This document shows, one piece after another, positions 1-9,935 of a stretch of DNA of 64,000 nucleotides (positions are counted from its first letter, which is position 1; each line of letters starts with the position of its first letter). This DNA comes from Sphingomonas sp. CCH10-B3. Its GTDB lineage: Bacteria; Pseudomonadota; Alphaproteobacteria; Sphingomonadales; Sphingomonadaceae. A model generated the notes under the pieces. The model searched no databases. It was not told where the DNA came from and saw only the letters and a list, made by a program, of their open reading frames with translations. A program made the translations under genes and the position numbers. The stretch is from positions 62,001 to 126,000 of the forward strand of contig NZ_LSIJ01000021.1 in NCBI RefSeq assembly GCF_001556185.1. The letters run 5' to 3'.

Positions 1-356
1 AGCGCGATCGGCCCGACCGACCACGCCTGCACCGTCACCACCAGTTCGGCAGCGAGCGCGACTGCGAGCGTCAGCCCCGGCCAGATGTAGCGCGACACGC
101 CCGCGCGCAGCTCGGCAAAGTCGATGTCGAGCATCATCACCACGAACAGGAACAGCACCGACACCGCGCCGACGTAAACGATCACCAGCAGCATCGCGAT
201 GAACTCGGCGCCGACCAGCACCATCAGCCCGGCGGCGTTGAAGAAGGCGAAAATCAGCCACAGCACCGAATGCACCGGGTTACGCGACGCAATCGTCATC
301 GCGCCCGAGGTGAGCACCAGTGCTGCGAAGAGGTAGAAGGCGAAAACCTGAATCAC
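1..356 (-). CDS. nuoJ: NADH-quinone oxidoreductase subunit J, 3' part outside window
   Basis: Membrane subunit of the complex I proton pump. The visible 118 residues start with GTG at 356-354 ([13 protein letters not shown]) and hold the family-typical stretch around [12 protein letters not shown] plus three hydrophobic segments, including the conserved second-to-third helix region around [14 protein letters not shown]. The start is 33 bp after the nuoI stop. GTG fits the usual MIQ-type N-terminus and no better start is nearby. The gene runs off the left edge, so its C-terminus and the expected nuoK-N genes cannot be checked. Confidence 0.93.
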   Translation of the reverse strand, partial: MIQVFAFYLFAALVLTSGAMTIASRNPVHSVLWLIFAFFNAAGLMVLVGAEFIAMLLVIVYVGAVSVLFLFVVMMLDIDFAELRAGVSRYIWPGLTLAVALAAELVVTVQAWSVGPIA

Positions 357-389
357 GATATCTGGAGGCCCCTCAGGATCGGCTGGCGC

Positions 390-875
390 TTAACGGTAAG
401 GTGCATCGGCGGCAAGGTTCGCGGCGATCGCGCGTTCCCAGCGATCGCCGTTATCGAGCAGTTTCGCCTTGTCGTAGATCAGCTCCTCGCGCGTTTCGGT
501 CGAAAACTCGAAATTCGGCCCCTCGACGATCGCATCGACCGGGCAGGCTTCGGCGCAAAAGCCGCAGTAAATGCACTTGGTCATGTCGATGTCGTAGCGG
601 GTGGTGCGGCGCGAGCCGTCGGCGCGCGGCTCGGCCTCGATCGTGATCGCCTGCGCGGGGCAGATCGCCTCGCACAGCTTGCACGCGATGCAGCGCTCCT
701 CGCCGTTCGGATAGCGGCGGAGCGCATGCTCGCCGCGGAAACGGGGCGAGATCGGGTTTTTCTCATAAGGATAGTTGATCGTCGCCTTGGCCTTGAAGAA
801 ATAGGACAAGGTCTTGGCGTGCGCCTTCAGAAATTCCCACAGGGTGAAGGCTTTGATGGTTTGAGCAAGGCTCAT
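390..875 (-). CDS. nuoI: NADH-quinone oxidoreductase subunit I (2x[4Fe-4S] ferredoxin)
   Basis: Electron-transfer subunit that carries clusters N6a and N6b in the hydrophilic arm of complex I. The 161-aa product has the two diagnostic cysteine sets [12 protein letters not shown] and [12 protein letters not shown], and the family motif [20 protein letters not shown]. The start is the ATG at 875, which overlaps the nuoH stop as ATGA (872-875). The frame is open 28 codons further upstream, but that extension lies inside nuoH and does not resemble NuoI. Length is normal for the alphaproteobacterial family (about 162 aa). Confidence 0.97.
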   Translation of the reverse strand: MSLAQTIKAFTLWEFLKAHAKTLSYFFKAKATINYPYEKNPISPRFRGEHALRRYPNGEERCIACKLCEAICPAQAITIEAEPRADGSRRTTRYDIDMTKCIYCGFCAEACPVDAIVEGPNFEFSTETREELIYDKAKLLDNGDRWERAIAANLAADAPYR

Positions 876-1924
876 GCGGGAACTCCGACACGGACGAGCA
901 TCAAATAGCCCGACACCAGGAAAACGAAGCCAAGGCTCAGCGGCAGAAACACCTTCCACCCCAGCCGCATCAGCTGGTCATAGCGATAGCGTGGCACCGT
1001 CGCCTTCACCCAGCTGAACAGGAAGAAGAAGAACAGCATCTTGGCGAACAGCCAGATCAGCCCCGGCACGAAATAGAGCGGCGCCCAGTCGACCGGCGGC
1101 AGATAGCCGCCCCAGAACAAGGTCGCGTTGAGCGTGCACATCAGGATGACGTTGGCATATTCGCCGAGCCAGTAGAGCGCGAACGACATGCTCGAATATT
1201 CGGTCTGATAGCCCGCGACGAGTTCGCTCTCGGCCTCGGTCAGGTCGAACGGCGCGCGCTGCGTTTCCGCCAGCGACGAAATGAAGAACACCACCGCCAT
1301 CGGGAACAGCAGCGGGTTGAAGCCGAAGCCGTTGACGACGCCGAAGATCGCGCCCTTCTGCGCCTCGACAATGCCCGCCAGATTGAAGGTCCCTGCCCAC
1401 AGCACGATCGAGATCAGCACGAAACCGATCGCGACTTCGTAGGACACCATCTGCGCCGCCGCGCGGATCGCCGAGAAGAACGGGTATTTCGAATTCGACG
1501 ACCAGCCCGCGAGGATGATCCCATACACCCCGAGCGAACTCGCCGCGAGCACATAGAGCAGCCCGACATTGATGTTCGCCAGAATCAGATCGGCCTGAAA
1601 CGGCACCACCGCCCACACGATCAGCGCGACGGTGAAGGTCACGATCGGCGCGAGCAGGAACAGCCCCTTGTTGGCGCCCGACGGAATGATCGTTTCCTGC
1701 AGGAACACCTTGATGCCGTCGGCGAACGACTGGAGGATGCCGATCGGCCCGACGACGTTCGGCCCGCGCCGGAGCGCCATCGCCGCCCAGATCTTGCGGT
1801 CGGCATAGATGATCAGCGCGACCATCAGCATCACCGGGAAAGCGATGAGCAGGATGTCGATCAGCGTCGCGGTAAACCACGCCGCTTCGAACGGCATGCC
1901 GAGATAGGTGAACCAGCTGGTCAT
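872..1924 (-). CDS. nuoH: NADH-quinone oxidoreductase subunit H
   Basis: Membrane subunit that links the hydrophilic arm to the membrane arm and forms part of the quinone-binding chamber. 350 aa with about eight hydrophobic segments. Family signatures include [19 protein letters not shown] near residue 55 and the acidic loop [20 protein letters not shown] near residue 215, which faces the Q site. Starts at the ATG at 1924, which overlaps the nuoG stop by four bases (ATGA). Length and motifs are ordinary. Confidence 0.97.
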   Translation of the reverse strand: MTSWFTYLGMPFEAAWFTATLIDILLIAFPVMLMVALIIYADRKIWAAMALRRGPNVVGPIGILQSFADGIKVFLQETIIPSGANKGLFLLAPIVTFTVALIVWAVVPFQADLILANINVGLLYVLAASSLGVYGIILAGWSSNSKYPFFSAIRAAAQMVSYEVAIGFVLISIVLWAGTFNLAGIVEAQKGAIFGVVNGFGFNPLLFPMAVVFFISSLAETQRAPFDLTEAESELVAGYQTEYSSMSFALYWLGEYANVILMCTLNATLFWGGYLPPVDWAPLYFVPGLIWLFAKMLFFFFLFSWVKATVPRYRYDQLMRLGWKVFLPLSLGFVFLVSGYLMLVRVGVPA

Positions 1925-3924
1925 TCCGCCGCCTCCGCAAAATCCTGCCCGTGGATCAGCTCGGCCGAGCAGCGCTGCATCGTCGGCGAGGCGCGGCAGA
2001 TCGCATTGGTGAGGTAGAAATCCTTGATCGGATAGCCCGCGATTACCCCTTCCGCCTTGGCGTCAAGCGCAGGCGGGTTCCACTCGAAACGCGCCAGCCC
2101 CAGCGACCCGAGCGCAGGAACATCCGCCGCCATCGCCGCGCGCAACTGGTCGAGCGTGTCAAACGGCAGCGCGTGGCCCAACCGCTCGCTGAGCGCCCGG
2201 AAAATCGTCCAGTCCTCGCGCGCATCGCCAGGCGGGAACACCGCGCGCTCGCCGCGCTGGACCCGGCCTTCGAGATTGACCCAGGTCCCTGACTTCTCGG
2301 CGTAGCTCGCGCCCGGCAGCACCACATCGGCCGCCGCCGCACCCCGATCGCCATGATGGCCGACATAGACCTTGAAGCTGCCCGCGAACGCCGCAAAATC
2401 GACTTCATCGGCGCCGAGGAAAAACACGAGGCTCGGCTTGGCGGCAACCACATCGGCGATCCCGCCGGCCTGCGCATAGCCGAGCATCAGCCCACCCATC
2501 CGCGCTGCTGCCATATGCACCGTGTTGAAGCCGTTCCAGCCTTCGCGAACGAGGTTGAACTGCGACGCAAAGGCAAGCGCCCCGCCCAGCCCGTTCTTCA
2601 GTGCCGCGCCGCCGACGATCACCATCGGTCGCTCGGCCTTGCCGAACAGCTCGGTCACTGCCTCGGGCAGGCTCCCCAGCACGCCCAGATCATCGCCGAG
2701 CCACTCGACCTTGTAGGTCAGATCGACCTCGGGCCCGATCGCGAACACCTTCGCGCCGCGCTTGATCGCCTTCCGCACCCGCGTGTTCACCAGCGGCGCT
2801 TCCCAGCGCAAATTGGTGCCGACCAGCAGGATCGCATCGGCGCGCTCGGTGCCCGCGATCGTCGTGTTGAAGTTGAGCGCGGCCAGCGACGCGATGTCGT
2901 AATCCATCCCCGTCTGCCGCCCTTCGAGCAAGCTCGACCCGGCTTGCGCGAGCAATGACTTGGCCGCGAACATCGTCTCGCAATCGACCAGATCGCCCGC
3001 GATCGCTGCGACCGACGACCCCGCCCCCACTGCCGCAATCGCCGCGAACGCCTCGTCCCACGTCGCTTCGACCAACTTGCCCGCCCGCCGCACGAACGGC
3101 CGGTCGAGCCGCTTGCGCACCAGGCCATCGACCGCGTGGCGCGTCTTGTCGCTCGCCCATTCCTCGTTCACGTCTTCGTTGATGCGCGGCAGGCAGCGCA
3201 GCACCTGCCGCCCGCGCGAATCGAGCCGGATGTTGGTGCCGACCGCGTCCATCACGTCGATCGTCAGCGTCTTCTTCAGCTCCCACGGCCGCGCTTCGAA
3301 CGCATAGGGCTTCGACGTCAGCGCGCCGACCGGGCAGAGATCGACGACATTACCGCTCAGTTCGCTGGTCACCGCATGTTCGAGATAGCTGGTGATCTGC
3401 ATGCTCTCGCCGCGCCCGATCGCGCCGATTTCCTCGACGCCGGCGACTTCTTCGGCAAAGCGGACGCAGCGCGTGCATTGAATGCAGCGCGTCATCACCG
3501 TCTTGACGATCGGGCCCATATACTTCTCGGTCACCGCGCGCTTGTTTTCGCTGTAGCGCGACGAACCGCGGCCATAGGCGACCGACTGGTCCTGCAAGTC
3601 GCACTCGCCGCCCTGATCGCAGATCGGGCAATCGAGCGGGTGGTTGATGAGCAGAAACTCCATCACCCCTTCGCGCGCATTCTTGACCATCGGCGAATTG
3701 GTGAAAATTTCCTGATTCTCGGCCGCGGGCAGCGCGCAGCTCGCCTGCGGCTTGGGCGGCCCCGGCTTCACTTCGACCAGGCACATGCGGCAATTGCCCG
3801 CAATGCTCAGCCGCTCGTGATAGCAGAAGCGCGGAATTTCCTTCCCCGCCAGCTCGCACGCCTGCAGCACGGTGGCACCAGCGGGCACTTCGATTTCGAC
3901 GCCATCGACTTTGAGTTTAGGCAT
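1921..3924 (-). CDS. nuoG: NADH-quinone oxidoreductase subunit G
   Basis: Large iron-sulfur subunit of complex I. The N-terminal [2Fe-2S] ferredoxin domain has Cys34, Cys45, Cys48 and Cys63. It is followed by the His/Cys cluster in [20 protein letters not shown] (N5-type [4Fe-4S]), the [10 protein letters not shown] set, and a molybdopterin-oxidoreductase-like C-terminal domain without obvious cofactor residues. 667 aa, typical for alphaproteobacteria. The ATG at 3924 is fused to the stop of the preceding retropepsin-like gene as TAATG, so translation is probably coupled. Confidence 0.97.
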   Translation of the reverse strand: MPKLKVDGVEIEVPAGATVLQACELAGKEIPRFCYHERLSIAGNCRMCLVEVKPGPPKPQASCALPAAENQEIFTNSPMVKNAREGVMEFLLINHPLDCPICDQGGECDLQDQSVAYGRGSSRYSENKRAVTEKYMGPIVKTVMTRCIQCTRCVRFAEEVAGVEEIGAIGRGESMQITSYLEHAVTSELSGNVVDLCPVGALTSKPYAFEARPWELKKTLTIDVMDAVGTNIRLDSRGRQVLRCLPRINEDVNEEWASDKTRHAVDGLVRKRLDRPFVRRAGKLVEATWDEAFAAIAAVGAGSSVAAIAGDLVDCETMFAAKSLLAQAGSSLLEGRQTGMDYDIASLAALNFNTTIAGTERADAILLVGTNLRWEAPLVNTRVRKAIKRGAKVFAIGPEVDLTYKVEWLGDDLGVLGSLPEAVTELFGKAERPMVIVGGAALKNGLGGALAFASQFNLVREGWNGFNTVHMAAARMGGLMLGYAQAGGIADVVAAKPSLVFFLGADEVDFAAFAGSFKVYVGHHGDRGAAAADVVLPGASYAEKSGTWVNLEGRVQRGERAVFPPGDAREDWTIFRALSERLGHALPFDTLDQLRAAMAADVPALGSLGLARFEWNPPALDAKAEGVIAGYPIKDFYLTNAICRASPTMQRCSAELIHGQDFAEAAE

Positions 3925-4328
3925 TATTCGCTCGCCTGTGCAGGGCGCACACCCATCGCCATCGACATCGGGCGATCGGGGCTGTTTGGATTGGGGATCA
4001 GCCGACCCTGAAGCGGATCGACATGGAGATCGAGATCTTCGAGCGGAATGGCGCCGAGCAGCACCTCTTCGCCGAGCACCATCGCGCCCGTATACACATC
4101 GCGTCCCATCAAGCCGACCTTGACCGGGCCGACATAGGGCACGTCCATCAATTCACCGCTGGCAAGGCGGACAGGCCGGGTATCGTCGCCCTGCAAGCCA
4201 AGCAGCGCACGAACGCGTTCGGGGATGCACAAATGCATCGCGCCGGTATCCACCAGAGCGAGGGCATTGGTCTCATCGCTCCCGGTGACCGGGTTGGACA
4301 GGCGCAGATCGACACGAAAAACGCCCAT
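3924..4328 (-). CDS. Retropepsin-like (clan AA) aspartic protease inside nuo operon
   Basis: A 134-aa protein between nuoF and nuoG. Residues 24-36 read ALVDTGAMHLCIP, with Asp27-Thr28-Gly29 matching the catalytic D-T/S-G motif of single-domain retropepsin-like proteases. A later VLLGAIPLEDL segment matches the hydrophobic-GA-L block near the end of that fold, so the family call (AF_0612-type clan AA protease) is reasonable. Such proteins act as dimers because each chain supplies one Asp. No signal peptide is seen. It is coupled on both sides: the nuoF stop overlaps its ATG (TGATG at 4328) and its stop overlaps the nuoG ATG (TAATG at 3924). The substrate is unknown, and a role in complex I maturation is only suggested by position. 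Confidence 0.8.
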   Translation of the reverse strand: MGVFRVDLRLSNPVTGSDETNALALVDTGAMHLCIPERVRALLGLQGDDTRPVRLASGELMDVPYVGPVKVGLMGRDVYTGAMVLGEEVLLGAIPLEDLDLHVDPLQGRLIPNPNSPDRPMSMAMGVRPAQASE

Positions 4329-5626
4329 CACTCCGCCGCCTCCGCCATGGGCATCGCACCCTTGCGCTCCGCGATCCGCCGCTCGACCTCCGGGCGGAAG
4401 TGGCGCAGCAGGCCCTGGATCGGCCAGGCTGCCGCATCGCCGAGCGCGCAGATGGTGTGGCCCTCGACCTGCTTGGTCACCTGGTACAGCGTATCGATCT
4501 CGCTCACTTCGGCGTCGCCAGTGCGCAGCCGTTCCATCACCCGCCACATCCAGCCGGTGCCTTCGCGGCACGGCGTGCACTGGCCGCAGCTTTCGTGCTT
4601 GTAGAAATAGCTGAGCCGCGAAATCGCGCGCACGATGTCGGTGGACTTGTCCATCACGATGACGGCCGCCGTGCCGAGCCCCGAGCCGAGCTTCTTCAGC
4701 CCGTCGAAATCCATCGGGCAGTCCATGATCTGCGCGGCGGGGACCAAAGGCACCGACGATCCGCCGGGGATCACCGCCAGCAGATTGTCCCACCCGCCGC
4801 GAATGCCGCCGCAGTGCTTTTCGATCAGCTCGCGGAACGGGATGCTCATCGCTTCCTCGACCACGCAGGGGCGGTTCACATGGCCGCTGATCTGGAACAG
4901 CTTGGTGCCCTTGTTATTCTCCGCACCAAAGCTCGCGAACCATTCGGGCGAGCGGCGCAGGATCGTCGGCACCACCGCGATCGATTCGACATTGTTGACC
5001 GTCGTCGGACAGCCATAGAGCCCCGCGCCCGCCGGGAACGGCGGCTTCAGGCGCGGCTGGCCCTTCTTGCCCTCGAGGCTTTCGAGCATCGCGGTTTCTT
5101 CGCCGCAGATATAGGCGCCCGCGCCGCGGTGGACGAACACGTCGAAGTCATAGCCCGACCCGCAGGCGTTCTTGCCGACCAGCCCCGCCGCATAGGCTTC
5201 GGCAACAGCAGCGAACAACGTCTCGGCTTCGCGGATATATTCGCCGCGAATGTAGATGTACGCCGCCCGCGCGCGCATCGCGAAGCCCGCGACCAGCGCG
5301 CCTTCGATCAGCTTGTGCGGATCGTGGCGGATGATCTCGCGGTCCTTGCAGCTGCCCGGCTCGGACTCGTCGGCGTTGATGACGAGGAAATTGGGGCGGT
5401 CGGGCTTGGGCTCCTTGGGCATGAAGCTCCATTTGGTGCCGGTCGGGAACCCTGCCCCGCCGCGCCCGCGCAGGCCGCTCGCCTTGATGCGATCGATGAT
5501 CGCGTCCTGCCCGATCTCGAGCAGCGCTTTCGTATTGTCCCAGTCACCCCGCTTACGCGCGGCGTCGAGGGTCCACGGCTGGAACCCATAGACATTGGTG
5601 AAGATGCGATCCTTGTCCGCGAGCAT
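4328..5626 (-). CDS. nuoF: NADH-quinone oxidoreductase subunit F (NADH/FMN binding)
   Basis: Catalytic entry subunit of complex I; it binds NADH, FMN and cluster N3. In the 432-aa product the FMN-binding glycine-rich stretch [12 protein letters not shown] lies near residue 60, the [19 protein letters not shown] block near 180, and the [4Fe-4S] ligands in [12 protein letters not shown] near 355. The start is ATG 5626, giving [14 protein letters not shown]. The frame is open for 55 more codons upstream, but these overlap the preceding mini-protein and look random. The start overlaps the upstream stop (TAATG). Confidence 0.97.
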   Translation of the reverse strand: MLADKDRIFTNVYGFQPWTLDAARKRGDWDNTKALLEIGQDAIIDRIKASGLRGRGGAGFPTGTKWSFMPKEPKPDRPNFLVINADESEPGSCKDREIIRHDPHKLIEGALVAGFAMRARAAYIYIRGEYIREAETLFAAVAEAYAAGLVGKNACGSGYDFDVFVHRGAGAYICGEETAMLESLEGKKGQPRLKPPFPAGAGLYGCPTTVNNVESIAVVPTILRRSPEWFASFGAENNKGTKLFQISGHVNRPCVVEEAMSIPFRELIEKHCGGIRGGWDNLLAVIPGGSSVPLVPAAQIMDCPMDFDGLKKLGSGLGTAAVIVMDKSTDIVRAISRLSYFYKHESCGQCTPCREGTGWMWRVMERLRTGDAEVSEIDTLYQVTKQVEGHTICALGDAAAWPIQGLLRHFRPEVERRIAERKGAMPMAEAAE

Positions 5627-5784
5627 TACTTGCCCTGTCCCAACAGCTTTTCGAGGAAGAAATAAGCCGCCACCGCGAGCCCCAGCACGACCGCCAGCAC
5701 GATCAGGTTGAAGGCGAGCTTCACCAATACCACCAGCACGAGCAGCGCCAGCAAGGCGATGCCGATCGAAATCAGGATGTTCAT
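5626..5784 (-). CDS. 52-aa mini-membrane protein in nuo operon
   Basis: Encodes [17 protein letters not shown] followed by a second hydrophobic run and the short polar tail LLGQGK. It is one or two transmembrane helices with almost no loop. The stop is shared with the nuoF start (TAATG at 5626), and its ATG overlaps the upstream gene's TGA (ATGA at 5781-5784). The precise coupling on both sides and the clean codon structure argue that it is translated. I do not recognise a family; an accessory or assembly peptide of complex I is an inference from position only. Confidence 0.72.
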   Translation of the reverse strand: MNILISIGIALLALLVLVVLVKLAFNLIVLAVVLGLAVAAYFFLEKLLGQGK

Positions 5785-5954
5785 GCGCCACCTCCCGCGC
5801 CGGGGCGCTTCGCAGTGAAGATGCCGAACCCGCCGAACAGGAAGCCGAGTAGTGCCCAGACCACCCAGCTGTCGCCGTTCAGGAACTTGAACAGCGCCAG
5901 CAGCAGGAAAACGACGCCGATGATCGGGAAACCGGCCATGGCATATTTCGGCAT
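5781..5954 (-). CDS. Small two-helix membrane protein in nuo operon
   Basis: A 57-aa product beginning [10 protein letters not shown], with hydrophobic segments around residues 9-23 and 28-45 and a basic, Gly-rich tail. Two ATGs are possible, 5960 and 5954. The run of six G residues at 5962-5967 sits directly against the first but seven bases before the second, so 5954 is preferred; it also forms the TGATG overlap with nuoE seen elsewhere in this operon. No family recognised. Its place between nuoE and nuoF suggests a complex I-linked role, unproven. Confidence 0.7.
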   Translation of the reverse strand: MPKYAMAGFPIIGVVFLLLALFKFLNGDSWVVWALLGFLFGGFGIFTAKRPGAGGGA

Positions 5955-6619
5955 CACCATTCCCCCCGGTAATCGTGATTCCCGGTCACCATCTCGACGA
6001 GTGTGGTCGGCCCGCCTTCGGGGCAACTCGCGCGGCGCCCGATCTGCGATCCCGCTGCCGGCGCCTCGCCCCGCGCCAGCGCGTCAAGCACGGCGGTGGT
6101 GCGATCATAGTCGAGATCTTCGAAATTGTCGTCGTTGATCTGCACCATCGGCGCATTGGCGCACGCGCCCAGGCATTCGACTTCGGTGAGCGTGAACAGG
6201 CCGTCAGGCGTCGTCTTGCCCTTGACGAGGCCGCGGTTTTTGCACGCCTTCATCACCTCGTCCGACCCGGCAAGCAGGCACGGCGTCGTCCCGCATACCT
6301 GCACATGATAGCGGCCGACGGGGGCGAGATTGAACATCGTGTAGAAGCTCGCGACTTCGTACACGCGCATATAGGGCATGCCGAGTTCGCGCGCGACGAA
6401 CTCGATCACCGGCACCGGCAGCCAGCCTTGCGTCTGCGTTTCCGCGCCGACCTGGCGCTGCGCAAGATCGAGGAACGGGATCGACGCCGATTGCTGCCGC
6501 CCGGCGGGATAGCGCGAAAGGATGGTTTTCGCCTTTTCGGCGCTCTCGGCCGACCAGGCAAAATTGCCCCAGCGCGCCCGGGTTTCGGCTTCGTCGGGGA
6601 TGTGGATCGTGTCAGCCAT
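5954..6619 (-). CDS. nuoE: NADH-quinone oxidoreductase subunit E ([2Fe-2S])
   Basis: 24-kDa-type subunit that carries cluster N1a. 221 aa with the thioredoxin-like [2Fe-2S] ligands in VQVCGTTPCLLAG and VECLGACANAPM, and the helical N-terminal part with YEVASFYTMFNL. The start at ATG 6619 (MADTIHIPDEAETR) overlaps the end of the upstream 99-aa gene by eight bases. The C-terminal tail after about residue 165 is polar and extended, as in many alphaproteobacterial homologs. Confidence 0.96.
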   Translation of the reverse strand: MADTIHIPDEAETRARWGNFAWSAESAEKAKTILSRYPAGRQQSASIPFLDLAQRQVGAETQTQGWLPVPVIEFVARELGMPYMRVYEVASFYTMFNLAPVGRYHVQVCGTTPCLLAGSDEVMKACKNRGLVKGKTTPDGLFTLTEVECLGACANAPMVQINDDNFEDLDYDRTTAVLDALARGEAPAAGSQIGRRASCPEGGPTTLVEMVTGNHDYRGEW

Positions 6620-6911
6620 GGGCGTTCGAACTCGTGGAAGAAGACTGGGCGGCACGCTCGGCGCGGCGCGCCTCGGCACGCGGATAGAGGAATCCCCACC
6701 ACAGCGCATTGAACAGCCCGCTCGCGATCAGGCCGGGCATACCGTCAATCAGCACAAAACTGGGCAGTCGGACAAAGCCTGCATAATCGGCGCAAGTCAG
6801 CGCGAACCAGCCGACCGACACCACCGACAGCGGCACGCGCAACCGGTCCGCGACGCCGTCGGCGAAGTCGACCAGCCGGTCAATCGCGCGCGGCTGCGGT
6901 AGATCGGCCAT
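6612..6911 (-). CDS. 99-aa membrane protein between nuoD and nuoE
   Basis: Starts at ATG 6911 (MADLPQPRAIDRLVDFADG) with a TGATG overlap to the upstream cupin gene. It ends inside the first codons of nuoE (8-base overlap). A short cytosolic head precedes two hydrophobic segments at about residues 28-45 and 52-78, then a charged tail rich in Arg, Glu and Ser. I know no function. Position and tight coupling indicate co-translation with nuoE. Confidence 0.72.
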   Translation of the reverse strand: MADLPQPRAIDRLVDFADGVADRLRVPLSVVSVGWFALTCADYAGFVRLPSFVLIDGMPGLIASGLFNALWWGFLYPRAEARRAERAAQSSSTSSNAHG

Positions 6912-7282
6912 CACAGCACCTCCAGCGTCGCGCGCGTCATGTCGCTCGGGTTGATGCCGGTGTTCGGCTCGCCCTCGCGGTCGAGCAGCAGCAGGTGGCA
7001 TTCGGCTTCGGCGAAGGGGCGATGCTCGGTGCCCTTGGGCACGACGATCATCTCACCCGCCGTCAGCCGCCGCACACCGTCGCGGAATTCGATGCAAAGC
7101 TCGCCCGCCACGACGAGGAACAGCTCATCGGTATCGGCATGCGCGTGCCAGGTGAAATCTCCCTGCACCTTGGCGAGGCGGATTTCATTGCCATTGTAGC
7201 GGCCGACAATGCGCGGATTCCAGTGATCCGCGAACTGCGCGAGCTTGTCGGCGAGGTTGAGGGTGGCGGGGGTGTCAGGCAT
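6911..7282 (-). CDS. Cupin-domain protein inside nuo operon
   Basis: A 123-aa single-domain cupin. The metal-site motif 1 is seen as WHAHADTDELFLVVAGEL (His, His, Glu) and motif 2 as VPKGTEHRPFAE (His). ATG 7282 has a GGAG nine bases upstream; a GTG six codons earlier is less likely. It is followed with TGATG overlap by the 99-aa membrane gene and preceded by a palindromic repeat that separates it from nuoD. Substrate or enzyme activity cannot be told from sequence. A cupin is not a complex I subunit, so this is an operon insertion or a linked accessory gene. Confidence 0.85.
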   Translation of the reverse strand: MPDTPATLNLADKLAQFADHWNPRIVGRYNGNEIRLAKVQGDFTWHAHADTDELFLVVAGELCIEFRDGVRRLTAGEMIVVPKGTEHRPFAEAECHLLLLDREGEPNTGINPSDMTRATLEVL

Positions 7283-7294
7283 CAGCCGACACTC

Positions 7295-7386
7295 CGTCAC
7301 CCTGAACTTGTTTCAGGGTCCATCGTGCAGCCCGACCCGACACCGCCTGTGGAGCGGTGGATGCTGAAACAAGTTCAGCATGACGA
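7295..7386. repeat. Double-hairpin intergenic repeat (REP/BIME-like)
   Basis: Two inverted, nearly matching arms of about 30 bp flank a 30-bp centre. Each arm is itself a hairpin: ACCCTGAA-CTTGT-TTCAGGGT at 7299-7319 and TGCTGAA-ACAAG-TTCAGCA near 7363-7381. The whole element lies between nuoD and the cupin gene on the nuo transcript. The form is that of the dispersed palindromic elements I know from sphingomonad intergenic regions; copy number cannot be counted here. Confidence 0.75.
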
Positions 7387-7405
7387 TCGCGCAGGGGCGC
7401 CTCCA

Positions 7406-8632
7406 TCACCGGTCACACTCCCCGAACACGATGTCGAGCGCGCCCAAAATTGCCGTCGTGTCCGCGAGCATATGGCCCCGGCTCATGAAATCCATCGCCT
7501 GCAAATGCGAAAACGCCGTCGGGCGGATCTTGCAGCGATACGGCTTGTTGGTCCCGTCGCTCACCAGATAGACGCCGAACTCGCCCTTGGGGCTTTCGGT
7601 CGCGACATAGACTTCGCCCGCGGGGACGTGGAAGCCCTCGGTATAGAGCTTGAAGTGGTGGATCAGCGCTTCCATCGATTGCTTCATCTCGCCGCGCTTG
7701 GGCGGCACCACCTTGCGGTCGAGGCTGGCGATCGGCCCGTCGGGCATTTCGCTCAGGCACTGTTTGATGATCTTCGCCGACTGGCGCACTTCCTCGACGC
7801 GGACCATGAACCGGTCATAGCAATCGCCGCGCGTGCCGACCGGCACCTCGAAATTCATCCGCGCATAGGCATCATAGGGCTGCGACTTGCGCAAATCCCA
7901 CGGAATGCCCGCCGCGCGGATCATCGGCCCCGAAAAGCCCCATTTGATCGCGTCTTCGCGGCTCACCACCGCGATGTCGACATTGCGCTGCTTGAAGATG
8001 CGGTTGTCGGCGACAAGGCTGATCGCATCCTCGAACAGCCGCGGCACGCGCGTGTCGACCCAGTCGCCGATATCGCTCAGCAGCTTGAGCGGCACGTCCT
8101 GATGCACGCCGCCCGGGCGGAAATAGGCGGCATGCATCCGCGCGCCCGATGCCCGCTCCGAAAAGTTCATCACGTCTTCGCGCAGTTCGTACATCCACAA
8201 TCCCGGCGTCAGCGCGCCGACGTCGATGACATGGCTGGCCAGGTTGAGCATGTGGTTGGAAATGCGCGTCAGTTCCGCGAACAGCACACGCAGATATTGC
8301 GCGCGCAGCGGCACTTCGAGATCGAGCAGCTTTTCGACTGCGAGCACATAGGAGTGCTCCATGCACATCGGCGACACGTAATCGAGCCGGTCGAAGTACG
8401 GCAGTGCCTGAAGATAGGTCTTGTACTCGATCAGCTTTTCGGTGCCGCGGTGGAGCAGGCCGACGTGCGGGTCGAGCCGCTCGACGATCTCGCCGTCGAG
8501 CTCCATCACCAGCCGCAGCACGCCGTGCGCCGCCGGGTGCTGCGGGCCGAAGTTGATCGTGTAATTCTCGATCGCGATCTCGCCCGTTTCGGGGTCGATT
8601 TCGGGGGCGATCGTGGCGGTCTGGTCGGTCAT
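7406..8632 (-). CDS. nuoD: NADH-quinone oxidoreductase subunit D
   Basis: 49-kDa-type subunit that lines the quinone-binding site. 408 aa with the conserved [16 protein letters not shown] block near residue 28 (quinone-site His), the [13 protein letters not shown] block, and the C-terminal [23 protein letters not shown] end. Starts at ATG 8632 with an ATGA overlap to the nuoC stop. Separate genes for C and D, as in most alphaproteobacteria, in contrast to the fused nuoCD of enterics. Confidence 0.97.
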   Translation of the reverse strand: MTDQTATIAPEIDPETGEIAIENYTINFGPQHPAAHGVLRLVMELDGEIVERLDPHVGLLHRGTEKLIEYKTYLQALPYFDRLDYVSPMCMEHSYVLAVEKLLDLEVPLRAQYLRVLFAELTRISNHMLNLASHVIDVGALTPGLWMYELREDVMNFSERASGARMHAAYFRPGGVHQDVPLKLLSDIGDWVDTRVPRLFEDAISLVADNRIFKQRNVDIAVVSREDAIKWGFSGPMIRAAGIPWDLRKSQPYDAYARMNFEVPVGTRGDCYDRFMVRVEEVRQSAKIIKQCLSEMPDGPIASLDRKVVPPKRGEMKQSMEALIHHFKLYTEGFHVPAGEVYVATESPKGEFGVYLVSDGTNKPYRCKIRPTAFSHLQAMDFMSRGHMLADTTAILGALDIVFGECDR

Positions 8633-9399
8633 CGGTTTTGCCCCTTGCCGGGGTTCACGTCGGGCGATTTGGGCTCGGGGCCGGCATGCGGGTGCGGCTT
8701 GCCCGCGCCGGACTGGGCGGTGGTTTCGGTCACCTTGGGCGTGGGCGGCGGTGGTGAAGGTGCGGGTGCGGCAGGCGCCGGCGCGGCCGCCTTTTCATCG
8801 CCGGGCAGGACGTACTCGGCGCCTTCCCACGGCGAGGTGAAGTCGAAGGTGCGGAAATCCTGCGCGAGCTTGACCGGCTCGTAGACGACGCGCTTCGATT
8901 CTTCGGAGTAGCGCAGCTCGACATAGCCGGTGAGCGGGAAGTCCTTGCGCTGCGGATGCCCCCGAAAGCCGTAGTCGGTCAGGATGCGCCGCAGGTCGGG
9001 ATTGCCGCTGAACAGCACGCCGTACATGTCGTACACTTCGCGCTCGAGCCAGCCCGCGACCGGCCACAGCCCGGTCACCGACGGCACCGGCTGGACCTCG
9101 TCGGTGGTCACCCGCACGCGCAGGCGGTGGTTCCGGGTCAGGCTGAGCAGATGATAGCAGACGTCGAACCGCTCAGGCCGCTCGGGATAATCGACACCCG
9201 CGATTTCCATCAGCTGCTGATACGCCAGCCCCGGCGTGTCGCGAAGCAAGGTCATCGCCTCGACCAGCCGGTCGCGGTCGACCGTCAGTGTGACTTCGCC
9301 GACCGCATCGAGCGTCTCGACGATCATCTCGCCGAGCGCGACCCGGGCGGCATCGATCACGCCGTCATTGGCGGCATAGGCAGGCGCAGGCGCTCTCAC
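8629..9399 (-). CDS. nuoC: NADH-quinone oxidoreductase subunit C with Pro/Ala-rich tail
   Basis: 30-kDa-type subunit of the peripheral arm. Core signatures are [42 protein letters not shown] and [18 protein letters not shown]. The gene starts at GTG 9399, which overlaps the nuoB stop (GTGA). After the family core ends near residue 200, the protein carries a roughly 50-residue low-complexity tail rich in Ala, Pro, Lys and Gly. Such a tail is likely disordered; its length makes this 256-aa form longer than minimal NuoC proteins. Confidence 0.96.
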   Translation of the reverse strand: MRAPAPAYAANDGVIDAARVALGEMIVETLDAVGEVTLTVDRDRLVEAMTLLRDTPGLAYQQLMEIAGVDYPERPERFDVCYHLLSLTRNHRLRVRVTTDEVQPVPSVTGLWPVAGWLEREVYDMYGVLFSGNPDLRRILTDYGFRGHPQRKDFPLTGYVELRYSEESKRVVYEPVKLAQDFRTFDFTSPWEGAEYVLPGDEKAAAPAPAAPAPSPPPPTPKVTETTAQSGAGKPHPHAGPEPKSPDVNPGKGQNR

Positions 9400-9935
9400 C
9401 GGTCCAGGCTCCCCACCCGGCGGATCTTCCGCTGGAGCTGCATGATCCCATACAGCAACGCCTCGGCGGTCGGCGGGCAGCCGGGGACGTAGATGTCCAC
9501 GGGCACGATCCGGTCGCAGCCGCGCACCACCGAATAGCTATAGTGGTAATAGCCGCCGCCGTTCGCGCACGACCCCATCGAGATCACATATTTCGGGTCC
9601 GACATCTGGTCGTAAACCCGGCGCAGCGCGGGCGCCATCTTGTTGCAGAGCGTCCCCGCGACGATCATCACGTCCGACTGGCGCGGGCTCGCGCGCGGCG
9701 CCGCGCCGAAGCGTTCGAGGTCGTAGCGCGGCATGTTGACGTGGATCATCTCGACCGCGCAGCAGGCGAGCCCGAAGGTCATCCACCACAGCGATCCGGT
9801 GCGCGCCCACTGGAACAGCTCCTCGGTCGATGTGACGAGGAAGCCCTTGTCGCCCAGCTCGGCATTGATGTCGTTGAGGAAGCCGACGTCCGGAAGCGTT
9901 CCGGCGGCCGGTGCCCGCTCAAGCTCTACTCCCAA
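9396..9935 (-). CDS. nuoB: NADH-quinone oxidoreductase subunit B, TTG start
   Basis: PSST-type subunit that carries cluster N2, the last electron carrier before quinone. Ligands are seen in GLACCAVEM, in VAGTLCNKM (conserved flanking region), in [10 protein letters not shown] and in [11 protein letters not shown]. No ATG fits: the first in-frame ATG after the expected N-terminus falls inside the conserved core. TTG at 9935 gives M-GVELERAP, close to the MGVEL start of related proteins, and has GGGAG seven bases upstream. The start lies inside the last codons of nuoA (10-base overlap). 179 aa. Confidence 0.95.
   Translation of the reverse strand: MGVELERAPAAGTLPDVGFLNDINAELGDKGFLVTSTEELFQWARTGSLWWMTFGLACCAVEMIHVNMPRYDLERFGAAPRASPRQSDVMIVAGTLCNKMAPALRRVYDQMSDPKYVISMGSCANGGGYYHYSYSVVRGCDRIVPVDIYVPGCPPTAEALLYGIMQLQRKIRRVGSLDR

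Noticed and set aside
6995..8884. 629-codon plus-strand ORF antisense to nuoD and nuoC
   Set aside because: It lies opposite clear nuo genes, reads as low-complexity His/Arg-rich sequence and is a shadow of their codon bias.
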